Source: a virus
Length of the DNA: 41,585 nucleotides
Strand: one strand, 5' to 3'
IMG/VR virus record: IMGVR_UViG_3300008266_000889
Span: 1 to 41,585 of that record
This document shows positions 25,169-33,850 of this stretch, piece after piece. The notes beneath the pieces were generated by a model, which did not search any database, was not told where the DNA came from, and was given only the letters and a program-made list of their open reading frames with translations. Numbering within the stretch: the stretch's first letter is position 1; each line of letters starts with the position of its first letter. A program made the position numbers and the translations under genes.

Positions 25169-25956
25169 TATTCTTCCTTTTTTTGTGAGTGATATCCTTT
25201 CTTCTTCATCCAATGTGCAAGTGCCCAAGGATTATCAATTTCCTTATGCTTCTTCATAGCGAGAACAGTTTTTTCCCAACCTTCTGGAGCTGCTTCACTG
25301 ACTTCTTCCTTCATTGCTGCCATATCTTGGTCTACTGGGGCGTCGGTCTTTTCTTCTTCGCCGTATTCGTGATATCCAGTATTTGCTTGGTCAAGATTGT
25401 TTTCAGCAACAGCGATATGGTCTTGAATCCATGCTGGAATGTCCTTTTCTTCCATTCCAAGCTTACCCTTTAATTCAGTTGCGTGTTTGATGATAGAGTC
25501 GAGGGTCTTAATTCCCATTGATACTTCATGATCTTCCCCAACTGCTTCATCAGCTTTCTTACCAGCACGAAGTTTTGCTAAGTCATCACCTTCAATCTTG
25601 CCGTCTCCATCAACGTCAAGTTTCTTCTGACCAGCAGTTAATTCTTCCATTTGAACCAAAAGCTCATCAACCTTCTTTTCTTGGTCTGGGGTCATTTGCA
25701 TTCCCTTGAGCTTCTTTAATTTCATTCCAACCAACGACTTTTTATCAACAGCTGCAGTTGGAGCTGGTTCTGTTTCTTTGTTACTCTTTTGTGCCGATTG
25801 ATATTGCTTATACAGTCTTCGTTTTGCCATTATATACTTGTCATTTTTATCAATCTTACCATCATTGTTTACATCCGCATCTTCTGACCCAGGTGGATCG
25901 TGACGCTTATGTGAATGCTTATATTGCTCAAAATTAAAAAATAACTTATATTGCAT
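25168..25956 (-). CDS. Protein with two EF-hand/dockerin-like calcium loops, 262 aa
   Basis: Start set at ATG 25956 (MQYKLFFNFEQ), 2 nt after the previous stop. Two 12-residue loops match the EF-hand ligand spacing: DVNNDGKIDKND (residues 28-39) and DVDGDGKIEGDD (114-125). A Lys-rich helix and a coiled-coil-like helix (QEKKVDELLVQMEEL) lie between them. Then come SMGIKTLDSIIKHATELKGKL, DIPAWIQDHIAVAENNLDQ and a C-terminal APEGWEKTVLAMKKHK...WALAHWMKKKGY motif, the last two common in marine phage proteins. It may be a calcium-stabilised virion protein; function unknown. Confidence 0.78.
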   Translation of the reverse strand: MQYKLFFNFEQYKHSHKRHDPPGSEDADVNNDGKIDKNDKYIMAKRRLYKQYQSAQKSNKETEPAPTAAVDKKSLVGMKLKKLKGMQMTPDQEKKVDELLVQMEELTAGQKKLDVDGDGKIEGDDLAKLRAGKKADEAVGEDHEVSMGIKTLDSIIKHATELKGKLGMEEKDIPAWIQDHIAVAENNLDQANTGYHEYGEEEKTDAPVDQDMAAMKEEVSEAAPEGWEKTVLAMKKHKEIDNPWALAHWMKKKGYHSQKKEE

Positions 25957-25958
25957 TA

Positions 25959-26291
25959 TTACTTCCGTTTGTCGTCGCTCTTCGTAGAACCACTTTGTCT
26001 GAATGCGGCCGAGGATGCTGCTGCCCAAAGATAATCTTTCCATTCATCACCATACTTCTTTCTGAACTTACTGACTTTCTTTTCGTCACGCATCATAGCT
26101 TGACCAATCTTCTTACGAAGGTCAACTTGAGACTTACTCATTTTACGAGCAGTCTTACGATTATACGGTTGTGGGACGGACTTTTCGTCTAAACATCCCT
26201 CACCTTCACAGATTTCTTCTTTTTCCATTCGTGATTTGATTGCTGCTTCTAATTCTTCACGAATTATACGACGAATATCTTCTGCCTTCAT
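25959..26291 (-). CDS. Small basic helical protein leading the gp20-side gene cluster, 110 aa
   Basis: Starts at ATG 26291. The N-terminus MKAEDIRRIIREELEAAIKS is a charged helix (contains IRE at 10-12, an [LI]-x-E pattern). A Cys pair follows (CEGEGC, residues 28-33), then a basic region RKTARKMSKSQVDLRKKI and FRKKYGDEWKDYLWAAASSAAFR near the end. The last motif is recurrent in small marine phage proteins. It is the first of nine tightly packed genes leading to the portal and has a promoter-like box upstream. Function unknown. Confidence 0.75.
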   Translation of the reverse strand: MKAEDIRRIIREELEAAIKSRMEKEEICEGEGCLDEKSVPQPYNRKTARKMSKSQVDLRKKIGQAMMRDEKKVSKFRKKYGDEWKDYLWAAASSAAFRQSGSTKSDDKRK

Positions 26292-26330
26292 AGGAATTCT
26301 CGAAAAATATTGTATAAAATGACACTACTA

Positions 26331-26338
26331 TATAAGTA
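26331..26338 (-). promoter_or_regulatory. TACTTATA box, candidate late promoter for the small-gene/portal cluster
   Basis: The minus strand reads TATACTTATATAGTA, ending 39 nt before ATG 26291 and just after the gp17 stop (26347). Confidence 0.5.
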
Positions 26339-26346
26339 TAAGACAA

Positions 26347-27930
26347 TTATAGTAACCACCGTAAATTTTCCTTTTCTTGACCAATTTGCATCTCATACGG
26401 GTTCTGGTTCATATTATTGGAACTATACACCATGGTTCCGAGTTGATATTTTGCTTTATCAATCGCTATTTTGGTCAACTCTATCCCTTCTTGACGTAAT
26501 CTGAGAGCGGTGTCACGTACCCATAATCCGATACAAAGCGCTAACACTAAGTCGTCGTTGTACCCCGACAACGCTTCCGGCCGACCATTCTTCCAAATAA
26601 ACGTTTCCAGTTCTGCAATCATACGTGGGGAACGAATGGTGAATGAGGTTTCCAACATATATTCCTTTAATCTGGCGATAATCAATGGACGAGTCCGTTG
26701 CGAAATCATAAATCCAGGTACCATGCTCTTTTCTTCTTTATAATATTTTCCAGATATTTGGTGTTCTACGTCCACATATTGTAAATCTCTGGACATATAA
26801 AAGAGATTTTTGTACCCACGGTCGATAATTTGCTGGATAGCGTTCCACCCAATACTACTGTTGTCCGGAATAAGGAGGGCGTCATTATATTGCGTGGCAA
26901 TTGACACCAACATATTTCCGAATGCCTTCGTTTCAATTTTCCCCTTGTATTCCGCAACTTGGGTGGACGATTCTACATCAATTACGTGAAAGGTTGAATA
27001 GTCCTCGCCGTCGCCGCGGGAAACGTCAGCGGCGACAATATATGACTTGGATGGATGTGGATATTCCCAAATCCAAAAGTTTCCATCAAACCCTGTCTTT
27101 TCCATCGGCTCTTGAACATACGTCTTTTTATAGAATTCAAGGATTTCCGGCGGAACTACAGTATTACCCGAAAAAATGAATGATGCATCGTGTTCTTGTG
27201 CCGATTGCATTTCGCCCATCAATTCTGTCTGACGGTCACGCCATGCTTGGTCACGTTCTGGATGAACTCTCCAATCTAATAATATGGTATTAAACCCGTT
27301 GGTCTTGGCCTCTGCTTGTTGCCACATCTTATGGAAGAAGTTACCAACGCCGTTTGGAGTAGATAATAGGATTGCTTTACCACCCGTGGATAGCGTGCTG
27401 GATGCTGCGGTCCAGATGATATCTGCGTCATCGATGAACGCACATTCGTCCAGAATCAACAGAGAAAGTGCTTCAGAACGACCTGCATCTGGACTTGACG
27501 CAACTGCCTTAATCTGTGACCCGTTAGAGAATTGTAAAGAAAGTTTATTATCTGTCGTGACTTGTCCCCGCAACCAAACTGGAAGATTTTGATGCATGAA
27601 CTTTACCTTAGTGACCAAGTTCTTTGCGGTTTCTTGTTTGGTTGCGATAACGAGGATATTTTTATCTTTGTGAAATAACATTAACCACAGAGAGTATCCC
27701 GCGACTAACGTGGAAATACCAATCTGACGACCTTTGAGAACGATATTATAATCATTCTGTTCAAAGTCAGTTAATGCGTTTTCTTGATATTTGTATAAAT
27801 CAAACAACACCCGACCACGAATCGGGTGTTGAATGTATGAGTATCGTGATAAGAAGTATGCGGGGTCTACTGCACATTTCTTAAATTCTTCTTTAATTTT
27901 TTCACGTAACTGTTGTGCTGTCGCGTTCAT
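26347..27930 (-). CDS. gp17: Terminase large subunit gp17
   Basis: Packaging motor ATPase plus headful nuclease. 527 residues (T4 610). The ATPase domain has the Walker-A region KGRQIGIST (66-74), Walker B LLILDE (157-162), and coupling motif LLSTPNG (188-194). The nuclease domain has AADVSRGDGEDYS (Asp302), PDNSSIG (Asp356) and YNDDLVLAL (Asp459/460), the RNase H-fold acidic set. The Walker A differs from T4 SRQLGKTT: the usual Lys is Ile, and Lys66 lies before Arg68, as in some other terminase families. ATG 27930 lies 7 nt after the membrane coiled-coil gene. No obvious small terminase is adjacent. Confidence 0.96.
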   Translation of the reverse strand: MNATAQQLREKIKEEFKKCAVDPAYFLSRYSYIQHPIRGRVLFDLYKYQENALTDFEQNDYNIVLKGRQIGISTLVAGYSLWLMLFHKDKNILVIATKQETAKNLVTKVKFMHQNLPVWLRGQVTTDNKLSLQFSNGSQIKAVASSPDAGRSEALSLLILDECAFIDDADIIWTAASSTLSTGGKAILLSTPNGVGNFFHKMWQQAEAKTNGFNTILLDWRVHPERDQAWRDRQTELMGEMQSAQEHDASFIFSGNTVVPPEILEFYKKTYVQEPMEKTGFDGNFWIWEYPHPSKSYIVAADVSRGDGEDYSTFHVIDVESSTQVAEYKGKIETKAFGNMLVSIATQYNDALLIPDNSSIGWNAIQQIIDRGYKNLFYMSRDLQYVDVEHQISGKYYKEEKSMVPGFMISQRTRPLIIARLKEYMLETSFTIRSPRMIAELETFIWKNGRPEALSGYNDDLVLALCIGLWVRDTALRLRQEGIELTKIAIDKAKYQLGTMVYSSNNMNQNPYEMQIGQEKENLRWLL

Positions 27931-27937
27931 AAAACCT

Positions 27938-28600
27938 CTACTTGATTACAAGGACTCCTGCTCCGATACCCATTGCTAATCCAACCGCAAAGGATGCCTT
28001 TCGACTTGGTAACTTGATTCCAAACATACGGTTAGGATTCTTTGGGGCAGGTGGGATAAGATTGATAACTGCTTGGAGACTATCACCCCGCATCATCGCC
28101 ATACGCAATGCATTATCTTTGCTTAACAATGCACCTTCAAGTTCTGTTACTTGGGTACCTTGTGTGGCAATGGTTTCTTTTTGTTTTGCGATAATAGAAT
28201 CTTTAAGTGGTAAGATTTGACGAGCTAATTCTAACGTGTCAAGTAATGTTTCTTTCATCACTTCCGCCCGTTCTTCCATACTTAATGTTTCGTTCTGTAG
28301 TACACTGACTTGACGACTTAATACTTTGGCACGACCTTCAGCTGCTCGGGACTCATTGTCGGCAATAACAATTTCTTGTGACAAACTATCGGCTAGTTCT
28401 GTCGCTTGTTCAGCCTTTGCTTGAAATACCTTGTATTCGGCAATATATTTGTCCATTTCATCTTCGGTCTTATTAACCTTGAACATCATTACTAATGACA
28501 ATACACCGGCCGCTACTAATGCAATTTTAGCGAGTGGCAGTGTGATAGTTTCAGCTATTAACTTCGTCCGTTCCAGTAACGACTTCGTTTTTCGTTTCAT
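27938..28600 (-). CDS. Membrane-anchored coiled-coil protein, 220 aa
   Basis: I start it at ATG 28600 (MKRKTKSLLERTK) because GGAG lies 7-8 nt upstream; it overlaps the zinc-ribbon gene by 50 bp. There is a hydrophobic segment at about residues 20-41 (LPLAKIALVAAGVLSLVMMF), then a long coiled coil (about 45-165) with periodic AEQATELADSLSQE and ELEGALLSKDN. After a Pro-rich break (LIPPAPKNPNR) comes a second Gly-rich hydrophobic tail (FAVGLAMGIGAGVLVI). This could be a spanin- or holin-associated lysis protein or a membrane tether; nothing decides it. It is the gene just before gp17. Confidence 0.75.
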   Translation of the reverse strand: MKRKTKSLLERTKLIAETITLPLAKIALVAAGVLSLVMMFKVNKTEDEMDKYIAEYKVFQAKAEQATELADSLSQEIVIADNESRAAEGRAKVLSRQVSVLQNETLSMEERAEVMKETLLDTLELARQILPLKDSIIAKQKETIATQGTQVTELEGALLSKDNALRMAMMRGDSLQAVINLIPPAPKNPNRMFGIKLPSRKASFAVGLAMGIGAGVLVIK

Positions 28601-29189
28601 TATCTTCTCCAGTACCAAATTCTGTAATTGTATCATCTAACATTTTTTGCAAATTCGCAATATCTGCCCGAAGGTCAGACTTTACTTTTTCAATATCAAC
28701 GTCCCACTTTTCAATCATCAAAATTTTTGTTTCGTCAGCGTTCACGAATTCTGGTTTGGTGACGGTATCGTGATAGTCTTGAAGTTCTGCAATAGTGTCT
28801 CTGAGTTTAGCTATGTAATTTCTCAGTAATGTCTTGTGTTCAAATTCTTGCCATTTTCCTTGACGACGAAGTTCCGTTTCAGCTTTAATGTTACAATCAA
28901 AGCAATGACCACGGATTCTCCAAAATTTAATATCAAATCTATGATTCATTGGCTTACTGCACTTTGGACACCAATAGGGAGTCTTTGCAGAATCCAACTT
29001 TGTAACGGATTGGCGGATACCACCCTTGATTGTCCATTTCTTTCCATTAACATCTACCCACTCATCGCCTTCCTTTCTAGTGGGTTCTGGCTCTCCTCGC
29101 CATCCAAATATTAACTTGTCACCATCCTTCTTCATTTTTTCTGCAACTTTTCTACGAACATCATTTAATGCTTCTTCATTTTTAAACAT
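28551..29189 (-). CDS. Zinc-ribbon protein upstream of the terminase, 212 aa
   Basis: Starts at ATG 29189. An EWVDVNGKKWTIKGGIRQSVTKLD strand block (43-66) leads into a four-Cys zinc ribbon, CPKC (74-77) and CFDC (96-99). Then come two coiled-coil helices (about 105-190) and an acidic tail. Proteins of this layout occur near terminase genes in marine T4-like phages. With no gp16 homologue recognised here, it is a candidate for a packaging accessory or small-terminase replacement; that rests only on position, a nucleic-acid-binding fold and coiled coils. Confidence 0.8.
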   Translation of the reverse strand: MFKNEEALNDVRRKVAEKMKKDGDKLIFGWRGEPEPTRKEGDEWVDVNGKKWTIKGGIRQSVTKLDSAKTPYWCPKCSKPMNHRFDIKFWRIRGHCFDCNIKAETELRRQGKWQEFEHKTLLRNYIAKLRDTIAELQDYHDTVTKPEFVNADETKILMIEKWDVDIEKVKSDLRADIANLQKMLDDTITEFGTGEDNETKNEVVTGTDEVNS

Positions 29190-29195
29190 ATAACC

Positions 29196-32009
29196 TCACT
29201 TGGTTGCGAATATCTGTGCCTTGTCTTCTGTACCGAAGTACTTAATTTGACCCTTCTTATTTTTACCGCCAAAGTTACCACCGGCGGTTTGCCACGTTTC
29301 GCCTGGTTGGTATTGAGATGCGTCATTACTTGTATTAGTATCTACATTTGGCTTGTCCTTTGGTTGCTTTTGTGCTGGAGTTACCGGCATTACTTTTCCT
29401 TTTGTTGGTTCTGTAAACTTGTTGGTAATTTTCAATTCTTCTTCTGATTTGGTTGTGGTTTTTATAACCTTATCGAAGATATCTTGGTCAAACTTACCGT
29501 ATACCTTTGCGAAGATTTCTTGCTTGACTTCATCGGTGATATTTGGATTACCAAAAATTGCTCGAAGTTGTGTTCCACTAATATTCTTCCCATCAATATC
29601 AACCTTCAATTCTGGAGCGACCATAAAATATCCTTGGTCGGCAAATCCTTTCTTTGGACCCTTTTCATCGTATGGTTGGAAATACTTTCCACCTAAACGC
29701 TCCGCGTCCTTTTGACTGACGGCAGTAACGTATACGGTTTCTGGTGGTAATTTTTCAAGAATTTCTTTTGGTGCGTATGGATTCTTGACTTGAACCACCA
29801 TATCTTCTGGAATATCAAACATCTGGGTCATAATCTGCTTCTTATCGTTGAATCTGAATGGAGACTTCCCAGCTTCGGTCTTGTCACTTGTTGCGATGTA
29901 TACGTTTTCCTTACCAAACTTATCCACCATTGACTTGTAGATACTATAGTGACCAGCGTGGAATGGTTGGAAACGTCCGGTAAAGATAGCGACAGTACGT
30001 TGTTCACCTTGAGCTGGTTTTGTGGTTGGTTCTGTTTTTGGTGTTTCTTTTGGTTCATCAACTAACTTTGCTTCGCCCTTATCAAACTTTAACGTACCTA
30101 AAATTTGATTTACTGGAGCGAATGTTCCGGTGAACTTGTATGGCTTACCCTTGTACATAAAGACCATACCTTCGGTTGGAACAATATTATCCATTCCGAT
30201 ATCTTGCAAGCGTTCCAATTGAATTTGTAACGCAGCTAATTTGTTTGCATCACCCGTTTGCTGAATTTGCTTAATTGTATCTAACACTTCTGCCTTCAAC
30301 TTCTTCGCAAGTTCTGGATTATTTGCTGATAAGAAATCAGTAACCCGCTTAAGTGACATAGCACCCACTTGCAAGAATACACTTTCCAGCGGACGTACTG
30401 CTTCGCGTTGTGCGGCTTTTAATTCACTTCCTTCAAATTGACGGAACCACTTTTTCTTTTCTGGGTCTTCAATGTCGGAGACTTTGAACTTCTTATCACC
30501 CAATGCCCAGCGACGAGTCATACCTTCAAATTCTTGTTTAGTAAATTCCAAACCATTTTCTTGGGAAATTTGAATAAGTTTATCTTCCCACCACTTTGTC
30601 TTATAATCTTCAATAGTGGACTTATCGTCCAATCCATATTCTTTCTGTAATTGAGAAATACGTGCACCGATTTTCTTCAATGCATTTTTATTTTCTACTG
30701 TCTGTGCATCGCTGAAACTGATTGTCTTTGGACCAGAGATACCAAATGTTTTTTGCTTTTGCGCATTAACCTTAGTAAGTTGGTCAGATAATTCACGGCC
30801 ATCTTCGACTGACCGCTTGATTTCGTTACCTTCGTCGTCATATTCAACGGTTCCGTGAAACACCAATACTGACTTGTCATACGGGATAACATTCTTAGTG
30901 TCTGGAAAAACGATTTCAACATTCATAAACTTCGACCCGTCGGCAAACATCTTACTTCGTTCATCTTCTGGGAGTGCATCAATTGCACTTTGTAAATCTT
31001 CTGCTGCCCCAGTAAATGCCTTTTCAATATCCCCACGGCCAGCAAACATTTGACGAATGCCGGCGGTATCTAATGCGTTCTTACCTTTGTTCTTGACTTG
31101 TCCCTTATTACGAGCGAAATAAACACGACCGTCGCGCACGGTGAACATAATATTTTGACCGTCAAGTTTTTCAGTGACGGGTTCTTCTGCTCCCAAATCA
31201 CCAACCAATCCACGGGTAACCATATCTTTTACGTCTGTAAATGAAAGTGAATCATCTTCGTATGGGTGCGCCATATGTCCTGCGGCACCACCTTCGTAAA
31301 TGAGTGTCCAACTACCATTTGGTACAAGCCCCTCTGCTAATTCTGACAGATAGACGTATTCAATATTTTCGTTCTTCTTATCCCGGCCGTGGTCTTTCTT
31401 TGCTAATTTCCAATTACCATTTTGTGCACCGTTTGGATGATGCACATCGTGATTTTTCATCTTAGCTTTGCCGTGTTTTTTAACTGCCTTACGTCTGTCA
31501 CGATTACGAGCAACACGATCATCTTGTGTCTTTTTTAGATATGCACGAACTTTTTCTGGATGACGGCGATAATACCGACGAACACGTTCTGTGCTGGAAT
31601 CTGCTTCGTTTTTTGGTTTAAGTTGATAGTCATCGTCTGGACCGCTTGACATCGGATATGTGAATTTTGACCCAGCTAGACCTTTCATTTCACCAACTCC
31701 GGCTCCGTCTCCGCCTGCTGCATCTCCGGCGTCTCCAGCATCCCCTGCGTCTACTCCACCATCTGTACTTGTTGGAATTTCTGCAGGCGGGTTGTCCTTC
31801 ATATACTTATCCCAAACCGGAGCGTAGTGTAATCCCCACACCTTGGCTTGCTTACACTTTTTACGTATTTGATTTCCAGAATCAGTCGGATAGATGGTAC
31901 ACTTCTTTCGTTTCTTTTCATCTAACGCATGAAGCATCCGATTGAACTCGTTTATATGAAACTGTTCAGATTGAGCTTGTTCAAATAAAATATCTATTGC
32001 TGATTTCAT
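29196..32009 (-). CDS. Multidomain nucleotidyltransferase: HNH-like + ligase-type + HxGH NMNAT-like, with capsid-targeting-like N-terminus
   Basis: 937 residues, start ATG 32009 overlapping the previous stop (ATGA). Order: residues 1-10 MKSAIDILFE, close in form to T4's capsid-targeting peptide; a Lys/Cys-rich part; an Asp/Gly-rich linker (about 83-107); a basic HNH-like segment (NHDVHHPNG...DHGRDK, His190/191 and His207); a covalent-nucleotidyltransferase domain with motif I TEKLDGQN (Lys281), NVEIVFPD (Glu365), EGMV (613-616) and KPYKFTG; then an HxGH domain with GRFQPFHAGH (678-687) and ISGTQLR (810-816), the two signature motifs of NMN/cytidylyltransferases. The tail is low-complexity. 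The likely chemistry is adenylylation of nucleic acid and/or NAD synthesis. Substrates are unknown. Confidence 0.85.
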   Translation of the reverse strand: MKSAIDILFEQAQSEQFHINEFNRMLHALDEKKRKKCTIYPTDSGNQIRKKCKQAKVWGLHYAPVWDKYMKDNPPAEIPTSTDGGVDAGDAGDAGDAAGGDGAGVGEMKGLAGSKFTYPMSSGPDDDYQLKPKNEADSSTERVRRYYRRHPEKVRAYLKKTQDDRVARNRDRRKAVKKHGKAKMKNHDVHHPNGAQNGNWKLAKKDHGRDKKNENIEYVYLSELAEGLVPNGSWTLIYEGGAAGHMAHPYEDDSLSFTDVKDMVTRGLVGDLGAEEPVTEKLDGQNIMFTVRDGRVYFARNKGQVKNKGKNALDTAGIRQMFAGRGDIEKAFTGAAEDLQSAIDALPEDERSKMFADGSKFMNVEIVFPDTKNVIPYDKSVLVFHGTVEYDDEGNEIKRSVEDGRELSDQLTKVNAQKQKTFGISGPKTISFSDAQTVENKNALKKIGARISQLQKEYGLDDKSTIEDYKTKWWEDKLIQISQENGLEFTKQEFEGMTRRWALGDKKFKVSDIEDPEKKKWFRQFEGSELKAAQREAVRPLESVFLQVGAMSLKRVTDFLSANNPELAKKLKAEVLDTIKQIQQTGDANKLAALQIQLERLQDIGMDNIVPTEGMVFMYKGKPYKFTGTFAPVNQILGTLKFDKGEAKLVDEPKETPKTEPTTKPAQGEQRTVAIFTGRFQPFHAGHYSIYKSMVDKFGKENVYIATSDKTEAGKSPFRFNDKKQIMTQMFDIPEDMVVQVKNPYAPKEILEKLPPETVYVTAVSQKDAERLGGKYFQPYDEKGPKKGFADQGYFMVAPELKVDIDGKNISGTQLRAIFGNPNITDEVKQEIFAKVYGKFDQDIFDKVIKTTTKSEEELKITNKFTEPTKGKVMPVTPAQKQPKDKPNVDTNTSNDASQYQPGETWQTAGGNFGGKNKKGQIKYFGTEDKAQIFATK

Positions 32010-33814
32010 GGAAGAGTACCCAAGTCGATATTCGAACCAGTAAAGAAAGTTGGTATCGAAGAAACAGCGACATCTGTTGAATTATTGTTAATATCAAAGA
32101 ATTCTACTTTATGCTCTAATAACTCATTAAAATATTCAGTATTTGGTACTAATACTTGTGCTTCATCTGGAGAAAATAACTTATCTGAGGCTGGTTTTAA
32201 TGAAATATTAGACAAATACCAAAATCCATTACTTACTACAAACCGAATACCAACCGAACTTCCTATGGAAATAGCCGGCGTGAAGTTAAATTGTTTTTGT
32301 TGGAATCGTTGAGACGCCGCTCCAGTTACTACAGATAATGTACCTATTTTTTGTCCTAGTGGATTATTATCAATAACCAGTGTGTTATTAACTCCTACCA
32401 TATAAATATCTATCTTCGGGTCTACACCAGTTAAATTTACTGATCCTGAATAATTTTTGTAAAATGCATCAAGTTGGAGAGTATATTCTGTTGTTGGGAA
32501 TAATGTAATAGATTCTTTATTTCCAATAAAATATCCGCTAGCAGACACACTTCCGGAAAATACTTGGTCATTATATGTTGGAACATCTGCCCGAATTGAC
32601 CGTAGTAACACATCATCAGTTACAGATAGTGTGAAAGGTGTAGACGTAAGTGATGAATTATAATACGGTTCTGACCCCGACACTGTGTATATCGGATTAC
32701 TACTGGATAGTAGCGAATCCGCATACCAGTTTTCTGATGCCGTTGGTGTTGTATAAAAGTCTCCGATAGATAAATCACCACGAATCGAACTGGTTACTAA
32801 TAAATCATTAGTAGTTACTGGAGTATCTGCAACGAATTTATAATCGGATATGTTCGTTGAAACTCTACTTGATACTTTAAACTTGAATGGTTCGCCACTA
32901 ACCGTATTAAGATTAATAATTCTTAGCTTGGCGTATGAAATTGGTATGTTCACTTCGGTGGTACTTAGTTTACTATATACCAAATTGGCAGACGATGACA
33001 CTTCCACCGATGCTCCTAATATTGATGATGAGTAGCTACCACTTGTCAAATATAGTGATTCTATAACTTCACCGTTTGAGGTTTTGATAAGTTCACCTGT
33101 ACTAAACGCCGTCGTATCGTTTAAAATTTCATTGATGGGTACATACAAGCTTGCGCTTACCCCGTTTATCAACAACGACCCCGTGATGTACCCGCCAATA
33201 TAGTCTGCGGAAAATGACGTAGGTGCTTCTGCCTTAATCAAATAACCAATTTGAAAACTAGAATATTTTACCGGAGTTAAGCTTGCCGTGAACTGCGTAC
33301 TCGCGGATACATACGACGAGGTTGCCACACTATACAACCTCTTTTCTTCCGAAAACACAACTGGTGTATTTAAAAATACAAGTGGGGAAGTGTTTCTCGC
33401 GTTGGGTTCAACCAAAATTCTAGTTGACCAGCGAACATTATACGACTTTTCCCAGTTAGAAGGTATAGCTTCTCCGGTTGTCAACTTAGAGGCTATTCCC
33501 ATAATAATAACTGTAGCAAATCCAGGAGCTGTTTTTTCTGTAATTTCTACAGATATCAATCTGGAATTGCCTTGTATATACTTTTGAACTGGGTTCTGAA
33601 ATATAGTTTGTCCTTTCGCATCCAAAATTTCTATTTGAATACTAGACCCAGCTTTTAGAAATGGAGAACCCGCTAATAAAAACGAATTTCTACCACCACT
33701 AAAAGTCTGCGGTAGGTTTACTTGAAAATACGATGAGGTGGCTGACCTATCTTCAACCAACACATCGTATTTTGCTAAGTTTTTTAATTGTAACGTCTTT
33801 CTAGTCTTTGGCAT
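32006..33814 (-). CDS. Large Ser/Thr-rich virion protein, 602 aa
   Basis: Starts at ATG 33814 with a promoter-like box 22 nt beyond. It is beta-rich throughout with many Ser/Thr/Asn and few Cys, like fibre or baseplate proteins. It begins with a basic KTRKTLQLKNLAKYDVLVEDRS and a SYFQVNLPQTFSGGRNSFLLAG strand set, and has SGSVSASGYFIG and SGSVNLTG fibre-like turns in the C-terminal half. No catalytic motif or known domain is visible. Its stop overlaps the start of the ligase/NMNAT-like gene. It may be a baseplate, neck-whisker or head-decoration protein; I cannot choose. Confidence 0.78.
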   Translation of the reverse strand: MPKTRKTLQLKNLAKYDVLVEDRSATSSYFQVNLPQTFSGGRNSFLLAGSPFLKAGSSIQIEILDAKGQTIFQNPVQKYIQGNSRLISVEITEKTAPGFATVIIMGIASKLTTGEAIPSNWEKSYNVRWSTRILVEPNARNTSPLVFLNTPVVFSEEKRLYSVATSSYVSASTQFTASLTPVKYSSFQIGYLIKAEAPTSFSADYIGGYITGSLLINGVSASLYVPINEILNDTTAFSTGELIKTSNGEVIESLYLTSGSYSSSILGASVEVSSSANLVYSKLSTTEVNIPISYAKLRIINLNTVSGEPFKFKVSSRVSTNISDYKFVADTPVTTNDLLVTSSIRGDLSIGDFYTTPTASENWYADSLLSSSNPIYTVSGSEPYYNSSLTSTPFTLSVTDDVLLRSIRADVPTYNDQVFSGSVSASGYFIGNKESITLFPTTEYTLQLDAFYKNYSGSVNLTGVDPKIDIYMVGVNNTLVIDNNPLGQKIGTLSVVTGAASQRFQQKQFNFTPAISIGSSVGIRFVVSNGFWYLSNISLKPASDKLFSPDEAQVLVPNTEYFNELLEHKVEFFDINNNSTDVAVSSIPTFFTGSNIDLGTLP

Positions 33815-33836
33815 AGGTTTCTGGCTAGAGTCTCAA

Positions 33837-33844
33837 TATAAATA
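33837..33844 (-). promoter_or_regulatory. TATTTATA box, candidate late promoter
   Basis: The minus strand reads TACTATTTATATTGA, ending 22 nt before ATG 33814 and just past the gp46/47 stop at 33851. Confidence 0.5.
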
Positions 33845-33850
33845 GTATAT

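Noticed and set aside
25956-26043. Longer N-terminal extensions of the EF-hand protein and of several small neighbours (e.g. at 25228, 24519, 23488, 28636)
   Set aside because: In each case the extension runs back into the preceding gene, while an ATG close to that gene's stop (or, at 28600, with a clear GGAG site) gives a better start.
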